From Hippophae tibetana (taxonomy: Eukaryota > Streptophyta > Magnoliopsida > Rosales > Elaeagnaceae): a DNA stretch of 64,000 nt. Below the pieces are notes generated by a model that was given only the letters and a program-made list of their open reading frames with translations, did not search any database and was not told the origin of the DNA. The DNA lies in assembly GCA_037013495.1 (NCBI GenBank), contig CM072801.1, positions 101,997,816 to 102,061,815 of the forward strand. Reading direction: 5' to 3'. Numbering within the stretch: the stretch's first letter is position 1; every line of letters starts with the position of its first letter. Below are positions 1-9,507 of the stretch, piece after piece. Both the position numbers and the translations under genes were made by a program.

Positions 1-925
1 AGTTTAAACTTTTATTAAATCTGAAATTCAAAAAATAGATATATTAAGATAAATATATTATTTTGGGAAGCAAGGCTTTGATACCAAATGATACGTATCC
101 TTTATGCAAACAATTTTGGAACCCATGAACTCAAAGGAAAGAGAAAGATTGAATTGCAAAGAACATGGTTAATATGATAAAATTGGAACAATAAAGAACA
201 AGAATAGAAAACCACGCCAAAGGTGAGGCCAAACTATAAGACGTCGGAAAGTAGTGTAAGTGATCAAATTTGGGTTCTAAAACGGTGATCACTGAACTAT
301 TGTTTCCTTTATGTTTTTGCAAATAGAAATGCGCTGCGATTTCATATATTATAATAGTCATTTGGATACACGTGTTAAAAGTTATAACAGTTTAAACAAA
401 AAATCCCAATAAATAATTTCTTTTTTTTAAACTACGAACTCCAGAAATTTTGAAGATTTTTATTCAGGAACAAAGGTAGGTTGAACACTGAAAACAAAGA
501 AGAGGAAAATGATACAGTGAATTAAAAGAAGAGTAAGAAATGCAATGCAAATAAGAAAATAGTTACAATTAAATATAAAGAAATGCAAAGTCTTGTAGAA
601 AATATTTGTTTCTTTAATTGTGATTTGGAACCAAAGAATGCAAAAAGCAATATAATGGAAAATTTTATTCATTCTAAAATTAAAAAAATAAAACAAAGAA
701 GAGGAAAATGCTCTAGTGAATTAAAAGAAAAGTACGCAATGAAATGAACATAAGAAAATAATGACAACAAAATCTAAAGAAAACAAAAGACTTGTAGAAA
801 ATATTTGTTTCTTTAATTGTGATTTAGAACAAAAGAATGCAAAAAACAATAAAGTTTAAACTTTTATTAAATCTGAAATTCAAAAAATAGATATATTAAG
901 ATAAATATATTATTTTGGGAAGCAA

Positions 926-938
926 GGCTTTGATACCA
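926..938 (-). other. Primer-binding-site-like sequence (initiator tRNA-Met)
   Basis: The minus strand reads TGGTATCAAAGCC, 12 of 13 bases identical to TGGTATCAGAGCC, the sequence complementary to the 3' end of plant initiator tRNA-Met that most plant Copia-type and many other LTR elements use for priming. The site recurs at this place in practically every unit (74-86 in the first). The few variants are outside the 13-mer or single changes, such as gcttcc-side ccaggc at 23089, 27350 and 29908, ggaagcaagac near 32468, and tttgattcc near 45256. It is a degenerate, probably inactive, relic. Confidence 0.5.
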
Positions 939-982
939 AATGATACGGATCCTTTATGCAAACAATTTTGGAACCCATGAAC

Positions 983-1213
983 TCAAAGGAAAGAGAAAGA
1001 TTGAATTGCAAAGAACATGGTTAATATGATCAAATTAGAAAAATAAAGAACAAGAATAGAAAACCACGCAAAAGGTGAGGCCAAACTATAAGACGTCGGA
1101 AAGTAGTGTAAGTGATCGAATTTGGGTTCTAAAACGGTGATCACTGAACTATTGTTTCCTTTATGTTTTTGCAAATAGAAATGCGCTGCGATTTGATATA
1201 TTATAATAGTCAT
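983..1213 (-). other. Recurrent 76-codon open frame, doubtful coding (reference copy)
   Basis: An ATG-started frame beginning MTIIIY and ending QSFSFL lies on the minus strand and is open at full length in all 76 units. The product would be hydrophobic, with a membrane-like stretch over roughly residues 49-76 and no recognisable domain. The start codon overlaps the TATA-like run, so under the LTR reading the frame would not lie in a normal mRNA position. Sites variable in several units are about nine amino-acid-changing (E7/Q, H11/D, V/L/M24, P/L39, F/L48, S/Y, F/C, L/F, A/T) against about three silent, near what is expected without constraint. I therefore treat it as a fixed accident of the repeat rather than a gene. 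Confidence 0.25.
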
Positions 1214-1227
1214 TTGGATACACGTGT
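1195..1227 (-). promoter_or_regulatory. G-box plus TATA-like element (reference copy)
   Basis: On the minus strand the 8-bp palindrome ACACGTGT (1220-1227), containing the G-box core CACGTG, is followed after about 10-20 bp by TATTATAATATAT (1196-1209). In plants the G-box is bound by bZIP and bHLH factors, and a TATA box about 30 bp upstream sets the start of transcription; in an LTR this would be the U3 promoter. The arrangement is kept in nearly all units; I noticed it broken in unit 14 (near 11450, gaacgtgt) and unit 74 (near 62200, cacctgt). Whether the array is transcribed cannot be told from sequence. Confidence 0.35.
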
Positions 1228-1268
1228 TAAAAGTTATAACAGTTTAAACAAAAAATCCCAATAAATAA

Positions 1269-1280
1269 TTTCTTTTTTTT
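1269..1280 (-). other. Polypurine-tract-like run
   Basis: The minus strand reads AAAAAAAAGAAA directly upstream of the LTR-like segment, 8 nt from the proposed TG. LTR elements carry a polypurine tract just before the 3' LTR. The placement fits, but AT-rich DNA makes such runs cheap and it does not abut the LTR start. Variants: ttcttcttttt at 39631 and 42188, and an all-T run near 57985. Confidence 0.3.
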
Positions 1281-1311
1281 AAACTAGGAACTCCAGAAAT
1301 TTTGAAGTTTT

Positions 1312-1548
1312 TTATTCAGGAACAAAGGTAGGTTGAACACTGAAAACAAAGAAGAGGAAAATGATACAGTGAATTAAAAGAAGAGTAAGAAATGCAATGC
1401 AAATAAGAAAATAGTTACAATTAAATATAAAGAAAAGCAAAGTCTTGTAGAAAATATTTGTTTCTTTAATTGTGATTTGGAACCAAAGAATGCAAAAAAC
1501 AATATAATGGAAAATTTTATTCATTCTAAAATTCAAAAAATAAAACAA
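1312..1548 (-). other. Open frame across subrepeat A, not considered a gene (reference copy)
   Basis: A 78-codon frame spans A on the minus strand. It opens with TTG; the first ATG is residue 9 (complement of 1522-1524), giving 70 codons. It is very rich in Phe, Ile and Leu, as AT-rich DNA read in this phase must be. It breaks freely: the acaaaag insertion in the 853-bp subtype changes the last residues (for example 7282-7515), a stop created by aaattagagg cuts it at 59771 and 63181, it is absent from unit 73 where an A-run is longer, and tttttaattc lets it run on to 89 codons in other units (for example 4688-4957). Confidence 0.15.
1345..1543 (+). repeat. Internal subrepeat A, 199 bp (reference copy)
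   Basis: A starts at aacaaagaagagg and ends where the same 13-mer opens subrepeat B, exactly 199 bp later. A and B align without gaps with about 26 mismatches by hand count, so about 87% identity. Both contain an identical 35-nt core running from cttgtag to gtgattt (equivalent to 50886-50920 in unit 60). The plus strand is strongly A-rich and purine-biased. A is the left member in every full unit. Its 3' part varies between tataatggaaa and tataatacaaa, and agaaaagc versus agaaatgc marks monomer subtypes. Confidence 0.93.
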
Positions 1549-1742
1549 AGAAGAGGAAAATGCTATAGTGAATTAAAAGAAAAGTACGCAATGAAATGAA
1601 AATAAGAAAATAATGACAACAAAATCTAAAGAAAACAAAAGACTTGTAGAAAATATTTGTTTCTTTAATTGTGATTTAGAACAAAAGAATGCAAAAAACA
1701 ATAAAGTTTAAACTTTTATTAAATCTGAAATTCAAAAAATAG
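1544..1742 (+). repeat. Internal subrepeat B, 199 bp (reference copy)
   Basis: B is the diverged tandem partner of A, directly abutting it. It differs from A most in its first 90 bases (acgcaatgaaatg, aatgacaac) and at its end. Two main B alleles exist: gatttagaac with aaagtttaaac (most units), and a more A-like allele, gatttggaac with aaaatggaaac (for example the B ending near 2590 and those near 5145, 18785 and 22196). The A-like allele could be ancestral or the product of conversion by A. The duplication predates amplification of the array, because every full unit carries both members. Confidence 0.93.
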
Positions 1743-2377
1743 ATATATTAAGATAAATATATTATTTTGGGAAGCAAGGCTTTGATACCAAATGATACGT
1801 ATCCTTTATGCAAACAATTTTGGAACCCATGAACTCAAAGGAAAGAGAAAGATTGAATTGCAAAGAACATGGTTAATATGATAAAATTGGAACAATAAAG
1901 AACAAGAATAGAAAACCACGCCAAAGGTGAGGCCAAACTATAAGACGTCGGAAAGTAGTGTAAGTGATCAAATTTGGGTTCTAAAACGGTGATCACTGAA
2001 CTATTGTTTCCTTTATGTTTTTGCAAATAGAAATGCGCTGCGATTTCATATATTATAATAGTCATTTGGATACACGTGTTAAAAGTTATAACAGTTTAAA
2101 CAAAAAATCCCAATAAATAATTTCTTTTTTTTAAACTACGAATTCCAGAAATTTTGAAGTTTTTAATTCAGGAACAAAGGTAGGTTGAACACTGAAAACA
2201 AAGAAGAGGAAAATGATACAGTGAATTAAAAGAAGAGTAAGAAATGCAATGCAAATAAGAAAATAGTTACAATTAAATATAAAGAAAAGCAAAGTCTTGT
2301 AGAAAATATTTGTTTCTTTAATTGTGATTTGGAACCAAAGAATGCAAAAAACAATATAATGGAAAAGTTTATTCTTT

Positions 2378-2587
2378 CTAAAATTCAAAAAATAAAACAA
2401 AGAAGAGGAAAATGCTATAGTGAATTAAAAGAAAAGTACGCAATGAAATGAAAATAAGAAAATAATGACAACAAAATCTAAAGAAAACAAAAGACTTGTA
2501 GAAAATATTTGTTTCTTTAATTGTGATTTGGAACAAATGAATGCAAAAAACAATAAAATGGAAACTTTTATTAAATTTAAAATTCAA
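2378..2587 (-). other. Open frame across the A-like allele of subrepeat B, not considered a gene
   Basis: A 69-codon frame opened by TTG, not ATG, is similar to the A frame over residues such as FQITIKETNIFYK, simply because A and B are duplicates and 199-bp-shifted copies keep their own phase. It appears only in units whose B carries gatttggaac (for example 4935-5144, 18578-18787, 33068-33277, 53326-53535, 62503-62712). In the common allele the codon opposite tta is a stop. Confidence 0.12.
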
Positions 2588-5500
2588 AAAATAGATATAT
2601 TAAGATAAATATATTATTTTGGGGAAGCAAGGCTTTGATACCAAATGATACGGATCCTTTATGCAAAACAATTTGGAACCTATTAACTCAAAGGAATGAG
2701 AAAGATTGAATTGCAAAGAACATGGTTAATATGATAAAATTGGAAAAATAAAGAACAAGAATAGAAAACCACGCAAAAGGTGAGGCCAAACTATAAGACG
2801 TCGGAAAGTAGTGTAAGTGATCGTATTTGGGTTCTAAAACGGTGATCACTGAATTATTGTTTCCTTTATGTTTTTGCAAATAGAAATGCGCTGCGATTTG
2901 ATATATTATAATAGTCATTTGGATACACGTGTTAAAAGTTATAACAGTTTAAACAAAAAATCCTAATAAATAATTTCTTTTTTTTAAACTAGGAACTCCA
3001 GAAATTTTGAAGTTTTTTATTCAGGAACAAAAGTAGGTTGAACACTGAAAACAAAGAAGAGGAAAATGATACAGTGAATTAAAAGAAGAGTAAGAAATGC
3101 AATGCAAATAAGAAAATAGTTACAATTAAATATAAAGAAAAGCAAAGTCTTGTAGAAAATATTTGTTTCTTTAATTGTGATTTGGAACCAAAGAATGCAA
3201 AAAACAATATAATGGAAAAGTTTATTCATTCTAAAATTCAAAAAATAAAACAAAGAAGAGGAAAATGCTATAGTGAATTAAAAGAAAAGTACGCAATGAA
3301 ATGAACATAAGAAAATAATGACAACAAAATCTAAAGAAAACAAAAGACTTGTAGAAAATATTTGTTTCTTTAATTGTGATTTAGAACAAAAGAATGCAAA
3401 AAACAATAAAGTTTAAACTTTTATTAAATCTGAAATTCAAAAAATAGATATATTAAGATAAATATATTATTTTGGGAAGCAAGGCTTTGATACCAAATGA
3501 TACGGATCCTTTATGCAAACAATTTTGGAACCCATGAACTCAAAGGAAAGAGAAAGATTGAATTGCAAAGAACATGGTTAATATGATCAAATTGGAAAAA
3601 TAAAGTACAAGAATAGAAAACCACGCAAAAGGTGAGGCCAAACTATAAGACGTCGGAAAGTAGTGTAAGTGATCGAATTTGGGTTCTAAAACGGTGATCA
3701 CTGAACTATTGTTGCCTTTATGTTTTTGCAAATAGAAATGCGCTGCGATTTGATATATTATAATAGTCATTTGGATACACGTGTTAAAAGTTATAACAGT
3801 TTAAACAAAAAATCCCAATAAATAATTTCTTTTTTTTAAACTAGGAACTCCAGAAATTTTGAAGTTTTTTATTCAGGAACAAAGGTAGGTTGAACACTGA
3901 AAACAAAGAAGAGGAAAATGATACAGTGAATTAAAAGAAGAGTAAGAAATGCAATGCAAATAAGAAAATAGTTACAATTAAATATAAAGAAAAGCAAAGT
4001 CTTGTAGAAAATATTTGTTTCTTTAATTGTGATTTGGAACCAAAGAATGCAAAAAACAATATAATGGAAAATTTTATTCATTCTAAAATTCAAAAAATAA
4101 AACAAAGAAGAGGAAAATGCTATAGTGAATTAAAAGAAAAGTACGCAATGAAATGAAAATAAGAAAATAATGACAACAAAATCTAAAGAAAACAAAAGAC
4201 TTGTAGAAAATATTTGTTTCTTTAATTGTGATTTAGAACAAAAGAATGCAAAAAACAATAAAGTTTAAACTTTTATTAAATCTGAAATTCAAAAAATAGA
4301 TATATTAAGATAAATATATTATTTTGGGAAGCAAGGCTTTGATACCAAATGATACGTATCCTTTATGCAAACAATTTTGGAACCCATGAACTCAAAGGAA
4401 AGAGAAAGATTGAATTGCAAAGAACATGGTTAATATGATAAAATTGGAACAATAAAGAACAAGAATAGAAAACCACGCCAAAGGTGAGGCCAAACTATAA
4501 GACGTCGGAAAGTAGTGTAAGTGATCAAATTTGGGTTCTAAAACGGTGATCACTGAACTATTGTTTCCTTTATGTTTTTGCAAATAGAAATGCGCTGCGA
4601 TTTCATATATTATAATAGTCATTTGGATACACGTGTTAAAAGTTATAACAGTTTAAACAAAAAATCCCAATAAATAATTTCTTTTTTTTAAACTACGAAC
4701 TCCAGAAATTTTGAAGTTTTTAATTCAGGAACAAAGGTAGGTTGAACACTGAAAACAAAGAAGAGGAAAATGATACAGTGAATTAAAAGAAGAGTAAGAA
4801 ATGCAATGCAAATAAGAAAATAGTTACAATTAAATATAAAGAAAAGCAAAGTCTTGTAGAAAATATTTGTTTCTTTAATTGTGATTTGGAACCAAAGAAT
4901 GCAAAAAACAATATAATGGAAAATTTTATTCATTCTAAAATTCAAAAAATAAAACAAAGAAGAGGAAAATGCTATAGTGAATTAAAAGAAAAGTACGTAA
5001 TGAAATGAAAATAAGAAAATAATGACAACAAAATCTAAAGAAAACAAAAGACTTGTAGAAAATATTTGTTTCTTTAATTGTGATTTGGAACAAATGAATG
5101 CAAAAAACAATAAAATGGAAACTTTTATTAAATTTAAAATTCAAAAAATAGATATATTAAGATAAATATATTATTTTGGGGAAGCAAGGCTTTGATACCA
5201 AATGATACGGATCCTTTATGCAAAACAATTTGGAACCTATTAACTCAAAGGAATGAGAAAGATTGAATTGCAAAGAACATGGTTAATATGATCAAATTGG
5301 AAAAATAAAGAACAAGAATAGAAAACCACGCAAAAGGTGAGGCCAAACTATAAGACGTCGGAAAGTAGTGTAAGTGATCGAATTTGGGTTCTAAAACGGT
5401 GATCACGGAACTATTGTTTCCTTTATGTTTTTGCAAATAGAAATGCGCTGCGATTTGATATATTATAATAGTCATTTGGATACACGTGTTAAAAGTTATA

Positions 5501-6096
5501 ACAGTTTAAACAAAAAATCCCAATAAATAATTTCTTTTTTTTAAACTACGAACTCCAGAAATTTTGAAGATTTTTATTCAGGAACAAAGGTAGGTTGAAC
5601 ACTGAAAACAAAGAAGAGGAAAATGATACAGTGAATTAAAAGAAGAGTAAGAAATGCAATGCAAATAAGAAAATAGTTACAATTAAATATAAAGAAATGC
5701 AAAGTCTTGTAGAAAATATTTGTTTCTTTAATTGTGATTTGGAACCAAAGAATGCAAAAAACAATATAATACAAAATTTAATTCATTCTAAAATTCAAAA
5801 AATAAAACAAAGAAGAGGAAAATGCTATAGTGAATTAAAAGAAAAGTACGCAATGAAATGCAAATAAGAAAATAATGACAACAAAATCTAAAGCAAACAA
5901 AAGACTTGTAGAAAATATTTGTTTCTTTAATTGTGATTTAGAACAAAAGAATGCAAAAAACAATAAAGTTTAAACTTTTATTAAATCTGAAATTCAAAAA
6001 ATAGATATATTAAGATAAATATATTATTTTGGGAAGCAAGGCTTTGATACCAAATGATACAGATCCTTTATGCAAACAATTTTGGAACCCATGAAC

Positions 6097-6948
6097 TCAA
6101 AGGAAAGAGAAAGATTGAATTGCAAAGAACATGGTTAATATGATCAAATTGGAACAATAAAGAACAAGAATAGAAAACCACGCAAAAGGTGAAGCCAAAC
6201 TATAAGACGTCGGAAAGTAGTGTAAGTGATCGAATTTGGGTTCTAAAACGGTGATCACTGAACTATTGTTTCCTTTATGTTTTTGCAAATATAAATGCGC
6301 TGCGATTTGATATATTATAATAGTCATTTGGATACACGTGTTAAAAGTTATAACAGTTTAAACAAAAAATCCCAATAAATAATTTCTTTTTTTTAAACTA
6401 CGAACTCCAGAAAATTTGAAGTTTTTTATTCAGGAACAAAGGTAGGTTGAACACTGAAAACAAAGAAGAGGAAAATGATACAGTGAATTAAAAGAAGAGT
6501 AAGAAATGCAATGCAAACAAGAAAATAGTTACAATTAAATATAAAGAAAAGCAAAGTCTTGTAGAAAATATTTATTTCTTTAATTGTGATTTGGAACCAA
6601 AGAATGCAAAAAACAATATAATGGAAAATTTTATTCATTCTAAAATTCAAAAAATAAAACAAAGAAGAGGAAAATGCTATAGTGAATTAAAAGAAAAGTA
6701 CGCAATGAAATGAAAATAAGAAAATAATGACAACAAAATCTAAAGAAAACAAAAGACTTGTAGAAAATATTTGTTTCTTTAATTGTGATTTAGAACAAAA
6801 GAATGCAAAAAACAATAAAGTTTAAACTTTTATTAAATCTGAAATTCAAAAAATAGATATATTAAGATAAATATATTATTTTGGGAAGCAAGGCTTTGAT
6901 ACCAAATGATACAGATCCTTTATGCAAACAATTTTGGAACCCATGAAC
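6097..6948. repeat. Transitional monomer (unit 8)
   Basis: The unit combines features of neighbours: cagatcc upstream like the 853-bp subtype on its right, but gaacaataaag, gtcggaaag and an 852-bp length like the left units. It has private changes aaatataaatgcgc, caaacaagaaaat and atttatttc. It looks like a recombinant at the border between the left trimer block and the homogeneous block. Confidence 0.7.
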
Positions 6949-9507
6949 TCAAAGGAAAGAGAAAGATTGAATTGTAAAGAACATGGTTAATATGATCAAA
7001 TTGGAAAAATAAAGAACAAGAATAGAAAACCACGCAAAAGGTGAGGCCAAACTATAAGACGTCAGAAAGTAGTGTAAGTGATCGAATTTGGGTTCTAAAA
7101 CGGTGATCAATGAACTATTGTTTCCTTTATGTTTTTGCAAATAGAAATGCGCTGCGATTTGATATATTATAATAGTCATTTGGATACACGTGTTAAAAGT
7201 TATAACAGTTTAAACAAAAAATCCCAATAAATAATTTCTTTTTTTTAAACTACGAACTCCAGAAATTTTGAAGTTTTTTATTCAGGAACAAAGGTAGGTT
7301 GAACACTGAAAACAAAAGAAGAGGAAAATGATACAGTGAATTAAAAGAAGAGTAAGAAATGCAATGCAAATAAGAAAATAGTTACAATTAAATATAAAGA
7401 AATGCAAAGTCATGTAGAAAATATTTGTTTCTTTAATTGTGATTTGGAACCAAAGAATGCAAAAAACAATATAATACAAAATTTTATTCATTCTAAAATT
7501 CAAAAAATAAAACAAAGAAGAGGAAAATGCTATAGTGAATTAAAAGAAAAGTACGCAATGAAATGAAAATAAGAAAATAATGACAACAAAATCTAAAGAA
7601 AACAAAAGACTTGTAGAAAATATTTGTTTCTTTAATTGTGATTTAGAACAAAAGAATGCAAAAAACAATAAAGTTTAAACTTTTATTAAATCTGAAATTC
7701 AAAAAATATATATATTAAGATAAATATATTATTTTGAGAAGCAAGGCTTTGATACCAAATGATACAGATCCTTTATGCAAACAATTTTGGAACCCATGAA
7801 CTCAAAGGAAAGAGAAAGATTGAATTGTAAAGAACATGGTTAATATGATCAAATTGGAAAAATAAAGAACAAGAATAGAAAACCACGCAAAAGGTGAGGC
7901 CAAACTATAAGACGTCAGAAAGTAGTGTAAGTGATCGAATTTGGGTTCTAAAACGGTGATCAATGAACTATTGTTTCCTTTATGTTTTTGCAAATAGAAA
8001 TGCGCTGCGATTTGATATATTATAATAGTCATTTGGATACACGTGTTAAAAGTTATAACAGTTTAAACAAAAAATCCCAATAAATAATTTCTTTTTTTTA
8101 AACTACGAACTCCAGAAAATTTGAAGTTTTTTATTCAGGAACAAAGGTAGGTTGAACACTGAAAACAAAAGAAGAGGAAAATGATACAGTGAATTAAAAG
8201 AAGAGTAAGAAATGCAATGCAAATAAGAAAATAGTTACAATTAAATATAAAGAAATGCAAAGTCATGTAGAAAATATTTGTTTCTTTAATTGTGATTTGG
8301 AACCAAAGAATGCAAAAAACAATATAATACAAAATTTTATTCATTCTAAAATTCAAAAAATAAAACAAAGAAGAGGAAAATGCTATAGTGAATTAAAAGA
8401 AAAGTACGCAATGAAATGAAAATAAGAAAATAATGACAACAAAATCTAAAGAAAACAAAAGACTTGTAGAAAATATTTGTTTCTTTAATTGTGATTTAGA
8501 ACAAAAGAATGCAAAAAACAATAAAGTTTAAACTTTTATTAAATCTGAAATTCAAAAAATATATATATTAAGATAAATATATTATTTTGAGAAGCAAGGC
8601 TTTGATACCAAATGATACAGATCCTTTATGCAAACAATTTTGGAACCCATGAACTCAAAGGAAAGAGAAAGATTGAATTGTAAAGAACATGGTTAATATG
8701 ATCAAATTGGAAAAATAAAGAACAAGAATAGAAAACCACGCAAAAGGTGAGGCCAAACTATAAGACGTCAGAAAGTAGTGTAAGTGATCGAATTTGGGTT
8801 CTAAAACGGTGATCAATGAACTATTGTTTCCTTTATGTTTTTGCAAATAGAAATGCGCTGCGATTTGATATATTATAATAGTCATTTGGATACACGTGTT
8901 AAAAGTTATAACAGTTTAAACAAAAAATCCCAATAAATAATTTCTTTTTTTTAAACTACGAACTCCAGAAATTTTGAAGTTTTTTATTCAGGAACAAAGG
9001 TAGGTTGAACACTGAAAACAAAAGAAGAGGAAAATGATACAGTGAATTAAAAGAAGAGTAAGAAATGCAATGCAAATAAGAAAATAGTTACAATTAAATA
9101 TAAAGAAATGCAAAGTCATGTAGAAAATATTTGTTTCTTTAATTGTGATTTGGAACCAAAGAATGCAAAAAACAATATAATACAAAATTTTATTCATTCT
9201 AAAATTCAAAAAATAAAACAAAGAAGAGGAAAATGCTATAGTGAATTAAAAGAAAAGTACGCAATGAAATGAAAATAAGAAAATAATGACAACAAAATCT
9301 AAAGAAAACAAAAGACTTGTAGAAAATATTTGTTTCTTTAATTGTGATTTAGAACAAAAGAATGCAAAAAACAATAAAGTTTAAACTTTTATTAAATCTG
9401 AAATTCAAAAAATATATATATTAAGATAAATATATTATTTTGAGAAGCAAGGCTTTGATACCAAATGATACAGATCCTTTATGCAAACAATTTTGGAACC
9501 CATGAAC
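6949..9507. repeat. Three near-identical 853-bp subtype units (9-11)
   Basis: These share a diagnostic haplotype: acagatcc (no BamHI site), ttgtaaag, gtcagaaag, gatcaatgaac, acaaaagaagagg, aatgcaaagtcatg and tataatacaaa. Units 10 and 11 also have aatatatatatt and ttttgagaag. Differences among them are isolated bases (for example ccagaaaatttg near 8111). Confidence 0.88.

Larger units (their letters stand above)
941..1260 (-). mobile_element. LTR-like segment of the monomer (reference copy)
   Basis: Read on the minus strand this 320-bp stretch begins TGGGATTTTTTG and ends GTATCA, giving the TG...CA termini expected of an LTR. A G-box and a TATA-like run lie near its 5' end, a 12-nt purine run lies just outside the 5' end, and a PBS-like sequence starts 2 nt after the 3' end. 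Order and spacing match polypurine tract, LTR, PBS of a plant LTR retrotransposon. No gag or pol coding sequence follows; the roughly 530 bp between successive LTR-like segments hold only A, B and AT-rich linkers. That suits a small non-autonomous element. Each sign alone is weak in AT-rich DNA; the combination is an inference. Alternatively this is an unrelated satellite with chance resemblance. Confidence 0.45.
983..1834. repeat. Reference monomer (unit 2), 852 bp
   Basis: This unit is used as the map for all others; add (unit start minus 983) to transfer positions. On the plus strand it holds a 76-codon minus-strand open frame (983-1213), a TATA-like AT run (1195-1209), a palindromic G-box (1220-1227), an AT-rich spacer, a pyrimidine run (1269-1280), a short linker, subrepeat A (1345-1543), subrepeat B (1544-1742), an AT-rich link with the alternating tatatt/aatata stretch (about 1743-1775), and the primer-binding-site-like sequence at 1778-1790, equivalent to 926-938 in the previous unit. 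The 852/853-bp alternation comes mainly from ttttggg versus ttttgggg before the PBS-like site and acaaag versus acaaaag at the start of subrepeat A. Confidence 0.95.
983..6096. repeat. Two copies of a three-unit higher-order repeat, 2,557 bp
   Basis: Units 2-4 (983-3539) correspond member by member to units 5-7 (3540-6096). Unit 3 and unit 6 share gatacgtatcc, cgccaaagg, tttttaattcagg and, in their B copies, the rare caaatgaatgc. Units 4 and 7 both carry ttttggggaag with aaacaatttggaacctattaac and ggaatgag. The 852+852+853 spacing repeats exactly. Unit 1 (131-982) resembles units 3 and 6, so an earlier copy lies to the left. Copies differ by a few substitutions (for example the gaacaaaagtagg change near 3030). 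Confidence 0.85.

Noticed and set aside
926-938. A tRNA-Met gene or tRNA-derived SINE
   Set aside because: Only the last 13 bases of the tRNA (GGCTTTGATACCA on the plus strand) are matched. No anticodon arm, A box or B box lies upstream at tRNA spacing, and CCA is not encoded in eukaryotic tRNA genes.
1544-1742. Two independent deletions in units 60 and 65
   Set aside because: Both share the same fusion point and the same rare ttaaatatgaaattc beside it at exactly 4,063 bp, so one copied event is enough.
1743-1775. Telomere repeat or microsatellite in the tatatt/aatata stretch
   Set aside because: It is a short irregular AT-rich link of about 30 bp, present once per unit, with no TTTAGGG-type or simple tandem motif.
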